Source: Xyrauchen texanus (taxonomy: Eukaryota > Chordata > Actinopteri > Cypriniformes > Catostomidae). From it: a stretch of DNA of 64,000 nt. Of this stretch, positions 36,060-48,230 are shown piece after piece (positions within the stretch are counted from its first letter, which is position 1; each line of letters opens with the position of its first letter). The DNA lies in the NCBI RefSeq assembly GCF_025860055.1, contig NC_068299.1, forward strand, positions 32,397,618 to 32,461,617, given 5' to 3'. Below the pieces are notes generated by a model. The model did no database searches and was not told the DNA's origin. It saw nothing but the letters and a program-made list of their open reading frames with translations. The translations under genes were made by a program, and so were the position numbers.

Positions 36060-36925
36060 ATCATTATTAAGTCTATGAGCCAAATTACTAGAGAGGAGGG
36101 CGGCACCTTCCCTGGAGGGGTGGAGTCAGTCTCTCTTTAGCAGGTCAGGTCTACCCCAAAAACGTTTCCAATTGTCTATAAATCCTATTTTATTCTGCAG
36201 ACACCACTCAGACATCCAGCCATTCAGTGACACTAATCTACTATAAACCTCTTCACCACGACGAGCAGGGAGGGGACCAGAGCATATTACAGTGTCTGAC
36301 ATCGTTTTTGCAAATTTGCACCCCTCTTTAACATTATCTTTAGTGATCTCCGACTGGCGAAGCCGGACATCGTTAGTGCCGACATGGATAACAATTTTAG
36401 AAAATCTACGTTTAGCATTAGCCAGCACTTGTAAATTTGATTTGATGTCAGGCGCTCTGGCCCCGAAATGCAATTAACAATAGTGGCTGGAGTCTCTATT
36501 TCCACGTTCCTTACAATAGAATCACCGATAACAAGGGCTCTTTCAATATGATTCTCAGTGGGTGTATCACTGAGTGGGTAGAATTTATTGGAAACCCTAA
36601 CAGGAGCGGGAGAGTGGTGTCTCTTTGCTGAACGAGTATGCCGCCGAGACGTCACCCAAATGCCCTGCTGCAGGGGCTCTATAACCGGAACCAAAGTGTG
36701 TGTGTTGCTCTCTGTACTGCCTGCATCCGAAACAGTATCTAACGGCTTCTCTTTCTCACTGACCTCTACTAGCGTTCGGATGCGAGTCTCTAACTCATTA
36801 ACCTTCTCCGTCAGCCTGACTAATTCCTTACATTTATCACAAGTGAATCCCTCACTGCTGACGGAGGAGGCTATTTTAAACATGTGACATGCAATGCATG
36901 AACAAATAACATGAGCCGATGCCAT
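36060..36925 (-). pseudogene. L2 LINE ORF1: Cys-rich start, coiled coil, SGNH esterase
   Basis: Starts MASAHVICSCIACHMF and has a Cys/His cluster (CSCIACH ... CDKC) followed by a heptad-like helix (VRLTEKVNELETRIRTLVEV), probably an oligomerising coiled coil. The esterase domain begins with block I ALVIGDSIVRNVE (GDS catalytic serine). After a frameshift near 36470 it continues with block III IVIHVGTNDVRL. The D-x-x-H block near 36129-36120 is cut by a TGA at 36128-36126, so the codons read Asp-stop-Leu-His. ORF1 proteins bind the LINE RNA; the role of the esterase is not settled. Inactive by one stop and one frameshift. Confidence 0.75.
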
Positions 36926-37486
36926 GACTTACCGCAAATTGTTCGTTGTTCCTGAGCGGTGAGGGTTTTGAGATTGATTTGAATCCCTCACAAAATTGTT
37001 TGTTGTTGGTGGTGGTTGTTCTTGATAAGCGGTGCTTTGAGATCGATGCAATAATCTGTGTACCGCAGAGGAGAAAAAACGGGTGTGCGCTGAAAAAATG
37101 CACGCAGTTTAACCGCGATAAAAATAGAACGTGGATACAGGTGGAATATGCGCGCAGTTGAATCCCGTTAAGAGAATAATACGGGAAGACCCGATGCGTG
37201 CTTAAAAATGGCAGATGTTTAAGGATTAAAGGCTACAAACACAGACTCTAGCTAGGTGTCAGCAGCAACCGGTAAAATACACGCAGATGAAACGTGAGAA
37301 AAAGCGGAAGAATCTGAAACGCGGATGATTAAAACAAAGGATATAACTATGAACGATGACTATAACGTTGAACGTATGAGAATAAGCAGTGCTAAGCAGG
37401 CCACAAACAAACTCTCGTGCAGCGTGCGTGCGTGCTGTGCCGTCAGAAACAGGAAGTCCAATGACGTCAGCCAAAAAAGCTGACAA

Positions 37487-40400
37487 AGTCTAGTTTTAAT
37501 CCCTTATTGACATACCAATATTGACATTCTTTTGAACGTTTTAAACTTTCAACATCTTGCACTCAACATAAGAATAATATCTATGATCAAATAATATATC
37601 CACTGTCCAATCATACACAACAGTGCCATCTCCACTTTTTGAGAAATGGTGTGGTGAACTGAGAGCTGGTGCACAACATTACTGCCACCTGCAGTGATTG
37701 AAGCCTGCTGGGTAATGACACTGAAGCCTGCTGGGTAATGACACAGCTAAGCCGGCTGTGATGGGCTCATCTCTCCAGATACTGATTACTGCTAGATCAG
37801 AGCACACTGCCCTGGTCACACAGTCCTTTGTTGTCATTAGACAGAGAGTCTGGAACTTCTAGACAACTGTGTCATTAGTGTTATTTATGCCATCTTATCT
37901 CTGTTTGCTATCGACCCATACTGCATAATTGCATATTTGTTAATACTTATGAGACGGGATAATTTATTTGCTGAAGGATTGCTGCTGCAGCAGTTCTCAT
38001 AGCAACAGGCTGGGTATGATAACTAGCCTGGTAAAACCAATGCCTTTTCAAAGGACTACCCTGACATCACCTAGAATGGAAAGGTAATAGAGGTGAAACC
38101 GACTCACACTAATTGAAAATCCCTTCTGTTGTCTTATTTCAGTTCAGAGAACATACTGTATATTTTCTTTCCCCACGCATTCACAAAATAGCAACCTTTG
38201 GAAGGCGTTGTGAAAGAAATTTAAGATTTTCAATGAGAAATGTGTCATTGGAGTCAATTTACTGGAGGCATGTGCTCTCAGGGAGCATCTGAAGGCTTGA
38301 TAGTGATGAAAAATAGCATGATGAATCATTGAAAGCAACATAAAGCAGTGAAATTACTTTAGTGGCTAAAGCAGCTCGAGTGTTGAAGCTCCAGTCATAT
38401 GCCACTGAAAACCCAAATCATCCTGGGGTTAATATGGCGAGACCCCTTTATTTCTGTTCTTCATACTGAGCTGTTATATTGCCCTTCATTAAAAGTCTGC
38501 ATCACTTGTTTAATAAAGGCTATTTGCTCAGATCAATTCAAGATCATTACTTCTGAACTTTGCTGAACAGAAATGCTTAGTTTCACTGAGGGTAATGCCG
38601 TAACTTGAAGACAAGTTGTCAGCTCTCAGCCTTTCACCACATTACTTACACAAAGAACACACAGAAATATACAGGGACTCTCTTGGTACGATCTTTAATA
38701 CATAAAGTGTGTTGGTGCTTTAGAGTTTGTACTCTCAGAAAAAAATAAATAAATTGGATGACAAACATACAGGGTTGAAACAGTGTATTAATCAAGAGCG
38801 TTTTACATTTTAAATCCATACTGTGGCATTTTTACGAAATAAATTGTATGATGGGTGTATGAAATTTAATCCATTGGAATATTTTATTCATAGTTGCCTA
38901 TGACAGGTGGTTGGAGGTTGAAAGAGGGGTTGGTGATATACTGTAAGCCAAAATGGAAAACAGGTTGTTTAGAAGCAGAGCAACTTAATACAATTGATTA
39001 GATAAGGAACAACCTTTTTTTCTGTGGAATAATGTACACAATAAGACCAAGAACATGCAATGTAAAGAGGATTTTTTTTAATGTAGTATTTAAGTATAAA
39101 CATTATAAATGGGTTACCATGGTCCAAATTTAGTTTGTTAAATGTAGATAAAAATGGCTGTTGCAAAACTTTCCATGACGTGTTTAATTAGACACATTAG
39201 TGTGTCTGGTTAGGACACAGTGTTAGAAGCTGGCCAGTAATTTTGCAAGTGACCAGATTGTTCAAACAGGAATATTGGCGACCAAATGTATAATTTCTCG
39301 TTTGATAACATCAGTCTATGCTTTCAAAATTTTCTGAATTTTAGAACTGTCTGTAGGATTGGAGTAGCCTGGCAGAAGGAAATTAAGAAGAATTAAAACA
39401 GCATTTCACTAAGGTGACCTAGAGCATTATAAATTCCTCCGAGCCATAAAACTAAGAGCTGACAAAATGGCTCCCTAAAGTCTGGCATGGCTCAGCTAAA
39501 TGAGATGAAACATATCTGATCAATAAAATGAACAAAAGAGACTTGTCCAGATAGCACATACTTGAAAACACTCATGTTAATAAATTGTTCAAATGACTGG
39601 AGGACTGATGTTCTAGAGAGTACCACCACTTAAAGGGTAGAAGAAGTGATGGGCAATAAAAGACACATAGTAAAACACAGATCCTCCTGAATTACAATTA
39701 ACAACACAATGCCAGTTCTAGGACTCTTTATTCTGGACAATAACCAATTTTCTAGGCTCCAAATTTGTCATGAGACATCCTCTCTGATCAGTATTCTGCA
39801 TGCAGCAGCTAAAAAAAGTCCCTTTGTTTCATTTATTTCATAACACCCGAACACTTAAAATGAGACATTTCCTGTCACATGCTAAAAAACTAATTACCAA
39901 GACACAGACCTAAAGTTTACTATTGTTTGCACGATTTTAATCCGAAGACATCTCATATTAATCCAGGAACATTTCACACAAAGTCACAGTACTTCGCTGA
40001 GTTAACCCTCTAAAATTTACACAATACCTAGCCTTGCTAGATAATTTTGAAATTGACGTTATGCTCTGTGATCACTTTTATAACTGACAAATTAATGATT
40101 ACAGGCTTATGTATATTTTAAAATATGTGTAGTGATTTGTAATCACTTATAACTGACAAATTGATGATTATAATCTTTAGTCTTGTGGTATTTATTTAAC
40201 TTTGACAAGGACAGACAAGTTGACCATATGACTCTCAAAAGCACCTCTGATTAGCCAAGAGCCTCTTTGGGGTGTGAACAAACCAAATGAGTTAAAAAAG
40301 GCAAGCTTGAACAACCTCTGATTGAGTTTGAGTTCCAAGTTCTTCTCTTGCTCCGCACTCCACTTCCTCTGCGCTCTCGCCCTCGTAGCTTGCAGCCTAC

Positions 40401-40860
40401 GTGCAATGCAGAAGTCCAGGAAGGCTCTGAGTAAAACTCCTCTCTGCACTACAACACACACGTGACGGCCCTCCCTGCAGAAGGCCTCGCTACAAAGCCC
40501 TCATCATCCATCGATGCAACAGACAACAAGCTATACACAATCTTAACAGATGTCCAAAACATCAACAGAACCAGTTTTTAAAAACAATTTTGCTGAAAGT
40601 GCTGGTGTATTATTTAAATACTTTGAGTCTAAATCGATTGGCAATCTGATTACCCAAAGTAGTATCCATGGTTCTTAAGGCATTGTCTCAAAACTCCATA
40701 AAGTTCCTTTTCACTGTATAGATCATTTTCAAGACAATTTTTCACTTTACTCCCCAACCTGTTTCATGTTTGCATGTGTTGGATAAATTTTTTTGTTTAG
40801 ATTAGCAATTAAGTCTTGTTTGTATTCAAAGATAATTTGACTGTGGTATACTTTGATAAT
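37487..40860. other. Intergenic DNA, nothing recognised
   Basis: Contains a short direct repeat at 37694-37744 (AGCCTGCTGGGTAATGACAC twice) and otherwise AT-rich non-coding DNA. Open frames here are short and show no family motif. Confidence 0.4.
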
Positions 40861-40878
40861 CTATTCCCTTGATTTTTT

Positions 40879-41614
40879 TCAAAGATTCAGCCCTGAAGCT
40901 ATACCGAAATTATGGGTGATATTATTTTCAATAAGCCATGAGAATAATATTACTCCAATTAGTGAATTAGTCATAATTTCCTTATTAAAAGGTAATTCCT
41001 TACAATAGAAATTGTGAGCAGATACAACGAGACGTTCTATAGCTTTCAAGCAGAGTATAGAGTTAATGTAACAAAACGTACCATCCTCCATCGTGGCTGA
41101 GTCCAGGGCACTCTCCCTCCCATTTGCTCGGCGGTTTAGATAGTGTCCATTTGGTCGAACCACTTCCACTTTTCCTTGATGGTTCTGTAGTCACTTTTAA
41201 GGTTGGTAGCCGTGTGCAGCCAACAGCTGAGACACTTCCTGAGAGACTTTTTTGTTTCGCTCCTCGCTAACGCGTGGACCATCTGCACCTCGTTTATTGA
41301 CCACGGCATGGTTTTGCGAACAGCCATTTCTTTTTTCACAATTCGAAAGTCACGTGAACAAATTATACTGTTATCACTGTTGCTAAATTTAAAACTAGCG
41401 GGTTGATGTCGCTTGTCGGAAATCCAGGGACGCTTGTAGTGACGATTCTCCCAGACTAATCAGTGATCTGCAGGATTTTGACGTCACATTTAGTATCGGC
41501 TCGGCTCGCTTGGAACCTCGACCGAGGTTGTACTAAAAAATTATCAGGTACCAGGTACTATCCACAGTGGAAAACCCTAAAAAGTCGAGTTGTACCGTGC
41601 AGTGGATAAGCCCC
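40879..41614 (-). mobile_element. PIF/Harbinger transposon remnant (one end plus Myb-like gene)
   Basis: The outer end at 41614 reads on the minus strand GGGGCTTATCCACTGCACGG, then repeats the theme (GGGTTTTCCACTGTGGATAG) and continues AGTACCTGGTACC, which I recognise as the terminal inverted repeat region of fish Harbinger elements. Inside it lies a degenerate Myb/SANT-like ORF (41339-41075). The transposase gene and the opposite end were not found, so the left boundary is approximate. Confidence 0.62.
41075..41339 (-). pseudogene. Harbinger Myb-like DNA-binding protein, degenerate
   Basis: Begins MKKEMAVRKTMPWSINEVQ and retains NLKSDYRTIKEKWKWFDQMD. After a frame change it continues RRANGRESALDSATMEDG. 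These are first and last parts of the Myb/SANT-like protein that accompanies Harbinger transposases and helps them reach the nucleus and bind the termini. The middle is shortened (ALARSETKKSLRKCLSCWL), so helix 2 and 3 are damaged. Confidence 0.65.
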
Positions 41615-42330
41615 AATAGATATGCAGACAGTTTAATTTAATTCCTAACACACACATACTGTTCCCCTACAGTCTCCAGTGGCCGAAGCTGGTACTACAG
41701 TTGTCTTCATAACTGCGGACAGGGAGGGAATATTTTTATTTTGTAAATTTTTTTTTTTAAAGTAAATGTTCTTTTCTGAAAATGTCTTTTTTCACATCCA
41801 GTGAGCGGTGGTTCTGTGCAAAGAAATGCCTTGTTGATGAGAGAGGTCAACATAGAATGGCCATAATCATTCTGCAAAAACAAAAAATGGTTATTATAGT
41901 TTATTATTTTATGTTTATTATTACTCAACTCCAATGTTAATTTGTGACACATGTACCTTGATTTATAAACAAATATCATGGTTAAAATACAGTTACTGTA
42001 GTGAAACCAATGGTTTTACCACCAATACCATATTTGAACTATATGGATTCTGTCCAATAGTTATACTATGGTTTGTGTTCCGTAGTTATACTAAAGTGTC
42101 TGTAGTAAAAACAGTCAATTTTGTGGTTATGGTTTTACTCCCAACAACTTTGGTTACTGTAATAATACAGTATTCTATCTACTGTAGTCGATGAATAATG
42201 CTATTGTGAGAGAAAGCAAAATGTTCCACTTTAGGTGGAATAACATTTGGAACTAACACACTGATTTCCTGTGTGATAATGTGGAAGTGACACAATGGCC
42301 TGCACTGTTTGCTGTAAATATCATTTATAC
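41615..42330. repeat. Intergenic DNA with a MITE-like stretch at about 41900-42190
   Basis: The stretch 41900-42190 is rich in words such as TATCATGGTTAAAATACAGT, AACCAATGGTTTTACCACC and TACTGTAATAATACAGTA, common in teleost non-autonomous DNA repeats. A short piece at 41785-41870 matches the repeat found at 17200-17625. No gene. Confidence 0.4.
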
Positions 42331-42529
42331 ATTTAATACATTTATGCATTTGGCAAACGCTTTTATCCAAAGCGACTTACAGTGCAATTATTACAGGGAC
42401 AATCCCCCCGGAACAACCTGGAGTTAAGTGCCTTGCTCAAGGGCACAATGGTGGTGGCAGTGGGGTTTGAACCAGGGACCCTCTCTGATTAACAGCCCTG
42501 TGCTTTAGCCACAACGCCACCACCACTCC
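42331..42529 (-). mobile_element. tRNA-derived SINE
   Basis: Read on the minus strand it begins GGAGTGGTGGTGGCGTTGTG, with box A GTGGCTAAAGCA (42512-42501) and box B GGTTCAAACCC (42474-42463). It ends in GTCGCTTTGGATAAAAGCGT followed by TTGCCAAATGCATAAATG, the conserved tail of the abundant fish V-SINE/HE1-like families. About 200 bp and apparently complete. Confidence 0.8.
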
Positions 42530-43910
42530 GTGCACAAATATGCAGGGGAATAAAGCTAAATAATTTATTTGCATTCAGACAAATTATATGTGTACTGTAT
42601 TTTAGAGAACTAATTAAAAATGTCTTTACAAACCAAAGTATTATGACCTACCTACCATTTCCTATGCAATTTTGCTGTCACCTCATCTACTCTCCCGCTC
42701 TGAAAATTAGGGTCACTGAGAAGAGACTTTGACATTCTATTGCCTCATTATTTTCAATTTTGTGGTGTGTCTGCATAAATCCTGATTTGCATAAAATAAA
42801 ATAAACAGCAGATGTTGTGACTGGCCAACACATGAAAGGCTGATTAGAGATCTAAACAGGGATGAGGGGGTGGAGGACAATCCTCTGACAGTGACAAGAG
42901 AAGACAGACAGTAAAAAGAATAGCCTGGGACAGTAAATACAGTATATTGAAGCTTTATACATCAGAATTCCAAAAATATTTTGAGCGAAGCAAGTGCACA
43001 TTGGAGAAATCAAATGAAAACATGCTTTGATAAGAATAGGCTCGTTTGAGATGTAAAGCACCTCGCCTTATAAGTAGACCAGAGTTGGCGGTTGCAGTTA
43101 CAGGGGGGAACAGAAAAGAGTTAAGTTGGACAATACCTGGACATATTGCGTTTGTGTTCTTTGTTGCTGATAAAGCTAATAAAATTAAAATACTGCTGCT
43201 TTTATATTTCACATTTTATATGATGTGAAAGCAATGTTTCCGTTTTTGAATTCCCTCAAAAATCTGTGCCTTTTTTTCAATGTAAATTTTCAGTTAAAAA
43301 TAGGCATTATTTCAGGTATGATGGTGAAAATGTGGTGGTGCTGTATGGCAAAATGAAAATCTGAATTGAACTTTTAAGAAATTATGTCTAATCAGTTGAG
43401 AAAACCTATTCTATATAAAGGTATAAAAAGGCAATAAGTCTAAATGAATTATGTAATTTTTGTCACAAAACAATTATAATGTAGAGCTTTAGCACACGCA
43501 CGCACACACGCACATAATTTTTTATAGAATACAATATCTGACATGTACTTGGCAGTGCTCACTGGTAATTGGTTCTGCGCCGAACTTGTTCTTGATTGAA
43601 CTTGATTACAAACAAACCTAATATCTATGTCACACTACTGAACGTGTTTTACATTTCATTTCAATTTCACTTTCTGAAGCTGTAGCAACTTTACCCACTA
43701 TAATGTAGTGGTTTAGCACTTTTACCAAAAAAACAGCTAGAGAGCAGTAAAGGATCTCAAACAATGTATCATTCAGGTAAAGGACAGGGGAGTGGGAGGA
43801 ATGATAACTCAGATCTTCCACTTTTTAACGATTCTCAACCTCCAATAAGTCCCAGCCTGGAGGAGAGAAGAGGGAAAGGAGAGAGTGTTAAGACAAAGCC
43901 ATGTCCTTTA
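42530..43910. other. Intergenic DNA, nothing recognised
   Basis: AT-rich and non-coding, with a short CACGCACACACG run near 43497-43513. Confidence 0.4.
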
Positions 43911-44195
43911 GGTAAATGGTCTGCACTTATATAGTGCTTTTTTAACCTTAGAGGTTCCCAAAGCACTTTACACTGTATCCCAATCACCCATTCACACAAA
44001 CATTCACACTCACATTCATACACCAATGACGGTAGAGCTGCCATGCAAGGCCCTAGCCTGCCATTGGGAGCAACTTGGTGTTCAGTGTCTTGCCCAAGGA
44101 CACTTCAGCATGTGGAGTCATGTGGGCCAGGAATCGAACCACCAACCCTGCTTTTGGCAGCCAACCCACTCTACCACCTGAGCCACAGCCACCCC
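43911..44195 (-). mobile_element. tRNA-derived SINE (second family)
   Basis: Minus-strand reading starts GGGGTGGCTGTGGCTCAGGT with box A TGGCTCAGGTGGTAG (44185-44171) and box B GGTTCGATTCC (44140-44130). It ends with AAAGTGCTTTGGGAACCTCT and CACTATATAAGTGCAGACCA. The tail resembles LINE-derived 3' ends. It abuts the 5'-most visible part of the Rex1-like LINE. Confidence 0.8.
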
Positions 44196-44224
44196 AGGTA
44201 GACAGGTAGAGCTGTCTTTGAAAG

Positions 44225-44798
44225 CACACAAGCCTGTTCGGGTTCCTAGTGACATACAAGCAATCATTGCACCGAGGCCCCGTTCATGGTGTTCAGGGAT
44301 TTTAACAAAGCCAACTTCAAGTCAATAGCACTGAAATACAACCAACACATCAGTTTCAACACATGAGGGGACCAGGTTTTGGAATATTGCTACTCTCCCT
44401 TCCGGGATGGCTACAAATCCCCTCCCCACCCACCATTTGGCAAATCGGACCACTCTTTTGTTCTACTTCTGCCCGCTTACAGGCAGAAACTGAAACAGGA
44501 AGCACCCGCCCTCAGAATGTTCCAGTGCTGGTCGGACCAATCAGATTCTATGCTACAGGACAGTTTTGTTCACGTGGACTGGGAGATAATCCAGTCCGCC
44601 TCTGATGACGACATTGAGGTCTACGCTGATATGCAATGGGTTTCATCAGGAAGTGCACAGATGATGTAGTGCCGACCATAACAATATGGATCTACCCTAA
44701 CTAGAAACCTTGGATTAATAGTGATTTTCATTCGGCACTTAATGCGCGGACCACCACTTTTAATTTCGGGTATGCGGAGGAGCATAAACAAGCCAGTT
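44225..44798 (+). pseudogene. Rex1-like LINE endonuclease end and linker
   Basis: Reads MEYCYSPFRDGYKSPPHPPF then GKSDHSFVLLLPAYRQKLKQ, with the SDH endonuclease block, followed by MFQCWSDQSDSMLQDSFVHV and DDDIEVYADMQW. After a frameshift near 44640 the linker continues toward AEEHKQAS-like residues and stops abruptly at the DIRS boundary (CAGTT at 44798). Confidence 0.75.
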
Positions 44799-45085
44799 CC
44801 CATCGAGAGGTCTCTCCTATTGCGTAAGTAGCTTACGCTATGGGAAAACTCAGTTTCTCGAGAAATATTGAAGTCTTTATGTAAAACACATTGCAGCTGC
44901 ACAGCAGACAGCAATGAGCGAGGCAGCTCGGTCATTGGCTGTGCTGCGGCAACTTGCTCGAACCAATGATGGGGCGACTCTGAACGCGAGACCAATGAGC
45001 TGCGTGCTCAGCGCCAGCTCAGAGCCAGCCAAGATTAGCATGGCTAAGGCTATATATTAGGCGCCCCGTCATGAGAGTTCTTTAG
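44799..45085 (+). repeat. DIRS copy B left inverted terminal repeat
   Basis: From CTATTGCGTAAGTAGCTTAC (about 44817) to GTCATGAGAGTTCTTTAG it is the reverse complement of the right repeat, with a handful of differences and a small length difference near 44985-45015. Its outermost 20 bases (CCCATCGAGAGGTCTCTCCT) are not in the right repeat but are found in the internal complementary region. Confidence 0.88.
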
Positions 45086-45326
45086 ATTTAATCTCCTTCA
45101 GCAAAGACCTTCTCTTCGCTGGATCCTCCGGATTGTTGGAGTCTTTCGGCCGCCGTCGAAAAGCCTACAGCAGGACCGCTAAGAGGAAGCCGGCGCCTTC
45201 AGCCGCCTTCGAAGCCTTCTGCTACGCCATCCGGCGCGCATCGCTATATCCTTTTACTGCAAGCGCTCGCCTCTGTGATGCTTTTTGATTGAGTAAAAAA
45301 GTAATTTTTCAAGGCGTTGTAGCAAA

Positions 45327-46378
45327 TGCCTTCAGCCTGCGCCTCGTGCAGAGGCCCTCTTCCTGAACGGGGATCGTCACATCATTTGCACTCGCTGCCT
45401 GGGACCTGACCACGCAGAAGCTGCTCTCACTCGAGGCGGACGCCCCGAATGTGACTCCCTGGGCCTCACCGAGTTGCGCGCTCGCTTTGCCGCCTCGCGC
45501 GAACAAGCCTGCTACCACCGTGCTGCCGTCCCCTCTGTTCGAGCCGCGCAAGAAAAAGCACCACTCACGGAGGCCGCCAGAGCACGCGGACTTCAGTGAC
45601 GTCACGCCGGGCCAGTCCCCGCGTGCTTCACCACTACACGAGAACTCCCCGCCGCCAGTCCATTTCAACGCAGGCGGACCAGCACCCCTCCTACAGAGCG
45701 GTGGGTCTCGTCTCATTCGGCGCGTCAGGGGACAACGGTGAAAAGGATGACAGCCTTTCCATTGATGCTGCATCCAACGACTGGCCGGGCTCAGCCTTCG
45801 ACCCCGCGCCGTCGACATTAGCGGACACGAGCACGGGCACCAGCATGGACTCAGAGATCGTCCACATCCTGTCTAAAACACCACTACACACAAGCACTGT
45901 TCCCACATTTATAAACACTTCCCCAGTAAAAGCGGGAAATACTATAAAAGTAGCGCGCGTGCCTGCTGCCATGCATGCACCCCTACACACAAACACTGTA
46001 TGCATAGCCAAAAAAAAAAAAAAAAACCCCGCCGCGAGCGGAAGACTTTATGAATGTGGCGCGCGTGCCTATTACGATGTATGCACCCCCACCCGAAAAC
46101 TCTGTCCATAGAGTTTCAAGCATTTCTCCGACTCATGCTGCAAGCATTTCGGAGATAGCGCGCGTGCCTGTACTCTCACACGCACCCCTGCACTCGGCAC
46201 TCAACACGGCTGCTCAGCGCGCACCTGCGCCTCTGAGAGCTATAAACTCAGTGTTAGCACAAGGCAATTTGCCGGTGGGGCCCATATGTCACTGCGACAC
46301 GCCCCCAGCCAGCATTCAGCCCATATCTGTGCGAACAAAAGCCTGGGGAAAAATCCCGACATGCCGAAATGGGTTTTG
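45327..46378 (+). pseudogene. DIRS gag-like region (copy B), frameshifted
   Basis: Starts MPSACASCRGPLPERG in one frame; the matching continuation of the Cys/His cluster (CTRCLGPDHAEAAL) is in another, so a frameshift lies near 45360-45375. Further on, AGNTIKVARVPAAMHAPLHT and MNVARVPITMYAPPPE show short repeated VARVP-type segments interrupted by a 19-base poly(A) run (about 46008-46026) with a frame change. The end (LPVGPICHCDTPPASIQPIS, then KAWGKIPTC) is the typical link into DIRS RT. Confidence 0.65.
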
Positions 46379-46379
46379 A

Positions 46380-47995
46380 ACATAATAAAACACGGTTACT
46401 CACTTCAATTCGCTCGCAGACCACCCGCTTTTCAGCGGTGGTCGAGACGAAAGTGAGGAAAGATGTGTGACATGTTCTACGCACCGAGGTGCTCAAACTG
46501 ATAGAGAAGGGCTATAGAAACTGTTCCTCCCTCTATGAGCTAGGCGGGTTTTACAGCCGCTATTTTCTCGTCCCGAAAAGGACGGTGGCCTCCGCCCCAT
46601 CCTAGATCTCAGACATCTGAACAAAGCTTTAATGATTCGCTCGTTCAGAATGTTAACAACCAAACATATCCTCGCGCAAGTTCGCCCGGGATTGGTTTCT
46701 ATCAGTGGATTTGAAAGATGCTTACTTTCACATTCGATAGCGCCTCATCACAGGCCTTTTCTGAGATTCAGCTTCGAGGGACAGTCATACCAGTACACAG
46801 TACACAGTACTACCATTCGGCCTATCATTGGCCCCCCGTACATTCACGAAATGTATGGACGCGGCACTTTCCCCCCTGAGACAGCGGGGAGTGCGAATAC
46901 TGAATTACCTCGACGATTGGCTAATCATAGCACAATCAGAGGGTCAGTTAACGATGCACAGATCTTGGATTATCAGCCATCTAGAATGCCTGGGTCTGAG
47001 AATCAATTTTGCAAAGAGCATGCTATCCCCCAGCCAGAATATCTCTTTTCTGGGAATAGTGCTAGACTCAGTGCAGATGACAGTGCGCCTCTCATCAGAG
47101 CGCGTGCTCTCTATTCGACACCTTGCAACATCATTCAGAATGGGTGCACACGCCCCCGTCAAACGATTTCAAAGAATGCTCGGTCTCATGGCCTCGGCAT
47201 CAGCGGTACTCCAGCTAGGATTGTTGCACATGCGTCCTCTGCAGCGCTGGCTCAAGAGCCGTGTCCCCACTCACTCGTGGCGCTCGGGCCACTTTTTGAT
47301 CAGAGCGAATCACGGCTGTATAAAAGCCCTGACGCCCTGGAAAGCCGTCAACTGGTATCAAACTGGCGTGAGTCTGGACGTAAATACGCGGAGAAAAATG
47401 ATCACGACAGATGCCTCCAAAATAGGATGGGGGGCCCTTTACGAGGGCAGGCCTGTCTCCGGCTTTTGGTCAAACCCGGAAAAGCGCCTACATATAAACT
47501 GTCTGGAAATGAAAGCGGTCACATTGGCTCTCAGAGCCCTGCTTCCGTACCTGAAAAACGAACACGTCCTGGTCCGAACGGACAACATGACGGTAGTTTC
47601 GTATATATATCACCAGGGTGGACTCAGGTCGAGCTCTCTACACTCTATGGCCAGGGAGCTCATCTTATGGTCACAACATCACCTGCGCTCGCTGAGAGCA
47701 GTGCATGTGCCAGGCGCCCTGAACCAGGGAGCGGACATGCTGTCCAGAGACAAGGTTCTCCCAGGAGAATGGTCTCTCCACCCCCTGACGGTTCAGTGGT
47801 TATGGCAAACCTTTGGTGAGGCAGAGGTCGACCTCTTCGCCTCCAGAGAAAACGCGCACTGCCCCCTTTTCTTCTCAAAGAGCACAGATGCGCTCGCCCA
47901 AGTCTGGCCGAGCCGCCCCTTGCATGCTTTTTCCCCGATCGCGATGCTACCTCAGGTCATCAGTCGGATCAGGGAAGTGAAATGTGCAGTGCTGG
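46380..47995 (+). pseudogene. DIRS reverse transcriptase-RNase H (copy B)
   Basis: The front part is frameshifted (LMIRSFRMLTTKHILAQVRP in one frame, the DLKDAYFH block near 46705 in another). From 46828 one long frame of 402 codons carries the palm (ILNYLDDWLIIAQSEGQ, LDD at 46909-46917), KSMLSPSQNISFLGIVLDSV, and RNase H (MITTDASKIGWGALYEG, LHINCLEMKAVTLALRA, VRTDNMTVVSYIYHQGG, GADMLSR). Unlike copy A, the RT catalytic block is present. The frame ends in an unrelated tail after REVKCAVLD, where about a recombinase N-domain's worth of sequence is missing. Confidence 0.85.
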
Positions 47996-48230
47996 ATATC
48001 ACGCTGGATAGTGGATGCTATAGTGCTAGCTTATGAAGCCAAGGGCTGTCAATGCCCCTTAGGCGTCAGAGCTCACTCTACGAGGAGCATGGCCTCCTCG
48101 TGGGTGTGGTCGAGTGGGATACCCATTGAAGATATTTGTGCGGCGGCGGGCTGGGCCTCGCCTTCGACATTTATCAGGTTTTATAACCTACAGGTCCCCT
48201 CATTGCATTCCAAAATTCTATCAGCCTGAC
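47995..48230 (+). pseudogene. DIRS tyrosine recombinase, C-terminal remnant (copy B)
   Basis: The frame reads LAYEAKGCQCPLGV-like residues, then VRAHSTRSMASSWVWSSG (H-x-x-R of the recombinase box), EDICAAAGWASPSTFIRFYN with the likely nucleophilic tyrosine in FIRFYNL, and ends PSLHSKILSA. The first part of the enzyme, including the first catalytic arginine, is missing by an internal deletion joined near 47995 to the RNase H end. The stop codon falls inside the first 134-bp repeat unit. Confidence 0.78.

Larger units (their letters stand above)
31652..37486 (-). mobile_element. L2-type LINE, nearly full length, inactive
   Basis: On the minus strand the order is a CpG-bearing 5' region (37486-36926), ORF1 with an SGNH-esterase domain (36925-36060), APE endonuclease (about 35719-35032), reverse transcriptase with C-terminal region (34975-33069) and a 3' UTR ending in GACTTGACTTGACTTT-type short repeats (31652). 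The esterase-bearing ORF1, CHCYADD-like RT motif and short-repeat tail fit the L2/CR1 group. ORF2 changes frame at least four times and ORF1 has a stop, so it cannot move by itself. The 3' UTR carries a 0.6-kb insertion. Confidence 0.85.

Noticed and set aside
40192..40461. 89-codon minus-strand frame
   Set aside because: Basic composition but no recognisable family, start context or splice sites; treated as chance.
42331..44195. Two tRNA genes on the minus strand
   Set aside because: Box A and box B are present, but the sequence around them does not form a full tRNA and continues into SINE body and tail.
45309..45818. 169-codon minus-strand frame in DIRS copy B
   Set aside because: Antisense to the gag region; G+C-rich DNA leaves it open by chance and it has no motif.
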